NCBI RefSeq assembly: GCF_042477335.2
Contig: NC_091247.1
Location: forward strand, 13,493,001 to 13,557,000
DNA: 64,000 nt
Origin: Ovis canadensis
Lineage: Eukaryota; Chordata; Mammalia; Artiodactyla; Bovidae
Direction: 5' to 3'
Shown here: piece after piece, positions 62,671 through 64,000 of the stretch
How positions within the stretch are numbered: the stretch's first letter is position 1
Layout of the letters: every line of letters starts with the position of its first letter
Made by a program: the position numbers and the translations under genes
The notes under the pieces: model-generated
The model's input: the letters and a program-made list of their open reading frames with translations, nothing else
Told to the model about the DNA's origin: nothing
Database searches by the model: none

Positions 62671-62872
62671 AGTGGCCCAGTCAGTAAAGAATCTGCCAGC
62701 AGTGTAGGAGATCGGGGTTTGATCCCTGGGTGGGGAAGATCCCCTGGAAAAGGAAATGGCAACCTGCTCAGTATTGCCTGGGAAATCCTATGGACAGAGA
62801 AGCCTGGAGGGCTACAGTCCAAAGAATGGAGTCACAAAGAATCGGACACGACTTAGAGACTAAACAACAATG
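62671..62872 (+). mobile_element. Ruminant SINE, second of a tandem pair
   Basis: AGTGGCCCAGTCAGTAAAGA to TTAGAGACTAAACAACAATG. Same orientation and same unusual CAGTCAGTAAAG head as the first, yet clearly diverged in the body. Confidence 0.83.
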
Positions 62873-64000
62873 ACAAATTCCAGCATTAATGATCCTGGAG
62901 TCCCGAAGAGGTTAATGCCCCAGAACAGGGCTGACCCTGCCCCATGACACAGGGTCCCTTGTACAGACGAGGACTGCTGCTAGCTTCAGAGCCAAGGTGG
63001 CCCCCGCCCCTACCTCAGAGTTACCACCAGGTGGCAGCAGAGGCCGTCTTTTTCCAGGAAGTCTGTCTAGCAGAGGAAGAGGTGAACCTCTCTGCTGGGG
63101 ATGATGACCCACTGGGGAGACCTGGGGAAATGGACCTGGGGCCTCATCCAGCGCGCTATGAACCCGAATTCCTACAGGTACAGAGTCAAACAGCTCTGAA
63201 CTAGGAAGCAGGAATCCTGGGTTCTAATACTGCCTGTGACCCACACCTGCTCCTCTCTGAGGCTCAGGTTCTCGTCTATAAAGAGTCCGAACCCTTCAAG
63301 AGAGCCAGAAGCTGGCAGAGGTACTTCTAACCTCCTCTCTGGCTTTCTACCCCTAATAGATGAGGCTCTCAAATATATCTGCAGAGGCAACATCTTTTTT
63401 TTTTTTTTTTTTTTTTTAGCAAAATCCTAAGTGCTCTTCACCCATCCCATGTACAGAGGAGAGATTTATACTGACCTGCTCTCGTTAGGGTGGAGGTTGG
63501 GGACCCTTACCAGATCACACAGAGGACCATCCAGGCCCCTCACCCTGGCAATCGAGGCCCTTTGCTCCCTCCCCTTCTGGTGTTTTCTTTCACTACTCTG
63601 CCTTTTTCCCCCTGTTCTGTGGGATCCTACTGTGTGAAGGATCAGGATGAGCTACATAATTTGCAGGGGCCGGTGCAAAATGAAACAGTGGGCCCCTCAT
63701 TCAAAAATTGTTTAAAACTTCACAACAGTGACAGAAGAGCATTAAACCAAGCACATCCATGGGGCCGCTCATGAAGTCTGTGCACGGTGCAAGGTGTCTG
63801 AAATCCAGCCAGCCGGTGCCCACATGGGCGCCTTGTCTGCCAAGGAGATAGTCACCTTTTTCTTCACTTTCTGCTGTCAAGCTGGAGTCCAGCAAGGCCA
63901 CATCCTCCCAGAAGGGAGCGCCTTTTCCAAAGTCACACAAAGGTACCGTATTGGCCGGTAGCCACTCTGCCCAAATCCTCTGAGAATCATGACCCTGGCA
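62873..64000. other. Intergenic end of window
   Basis: MIR-like sequence at 63200-63360, a 23-T run at 63395-63417 and, at about 63650-63800, a piece of an ancient repeat I cannot name (TAATTTGCAGGGGCCGGTGC, GCATTAAACCAAGCACATCC). No gene is seen. Confidence 0.4.

Noticed and set aside
49681-64000. Possible exons of the next gene upstream (MRRF in other mammals)
   Set aside because: I found no recognisable ribosome-recycling-factor sequence or any exon with convincing splice sites. In other mammals that gene lies tens of kilobases further away.

Overview
The window is nuclear DNA from a ruminant, most likely a bovid such as sheep, goat or cattle. The interspersed repeats show this: BovB (RTE-type) LINEs and their 3'-end-derived SINEs (Bov-A type), tRNA-headed Bov-tA type SINEs and young ruminant L1s occur throughout. 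The protein encoded by the one intact gene agrees, as far as I remember it, with ovine cyclooxygenase-1, but I cannot fix the species.

The only intact protein-coding gene I can support is PTGS1 (prostaglandin G/H synthase 1, COX-1) on the minus strand. Its 11 coding exons run from the ATG at 49477 down to the stop at 25750. All intron boundaries are GT-AG, and the exons sum to 1803 nt (600 codons plus stop). The known functional residues fall at their standard numbers (Arg120, Gln203, His207, Tyr385, His388, Ile434, Ile523, Ser530). A GC-rich promoter without a close TATA box lies just above 49500. The 3' UTR ends near 24970-24985 after an AATAAA, and about 500 bp of it is a degenerate ~28-bp tandem repeat.

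Layout: 1-2100 holds ancient repeats, a mariner-type MITE and an OR1L8-like olfactory receptor pseudogene with two in-frame stops. This fits the OR1 cluster that lies beyond the 3' end of PTGS1 in other mammals. 2200-24970 is repeat-dense intergenic DNA: L1, BovB and SINE insertions, many with clear target-site duplications, an RBPMS2 retropseudogene itself split by a BovB and a SINE, and the 3' end of another unidentified mRNA retrocopy. 24970-49500 is PTGS1; introns 4, 5 and 7-10 carry SINEs, L2, MIR, hAT-like DNA transposons and two old MaLR LTR fossils. 49600-64000 is the upstream flank, mainly ancient MIR/L2-type sequence with a few BovB/SINE insertions, a G-poor CAACT-type repeat and one pyrimidine tract. 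A block of about 10.5 kb (42079-52619) around the 5' half of PTGS1 and its promoter has no recognisable ruminant-specific insertion.

I saw no operon-like or defence-like novel system. The most useful unexplained items are the periodic PTGS1 3' UTR, the 93-nt intron 1 with an in-frame TGA-ATG junction (relevant to the COX-3 idea), and several unusual repeat structures: an inverted BovB pair, a candidate L1 3' transduction, and a GT/CA palindrome.
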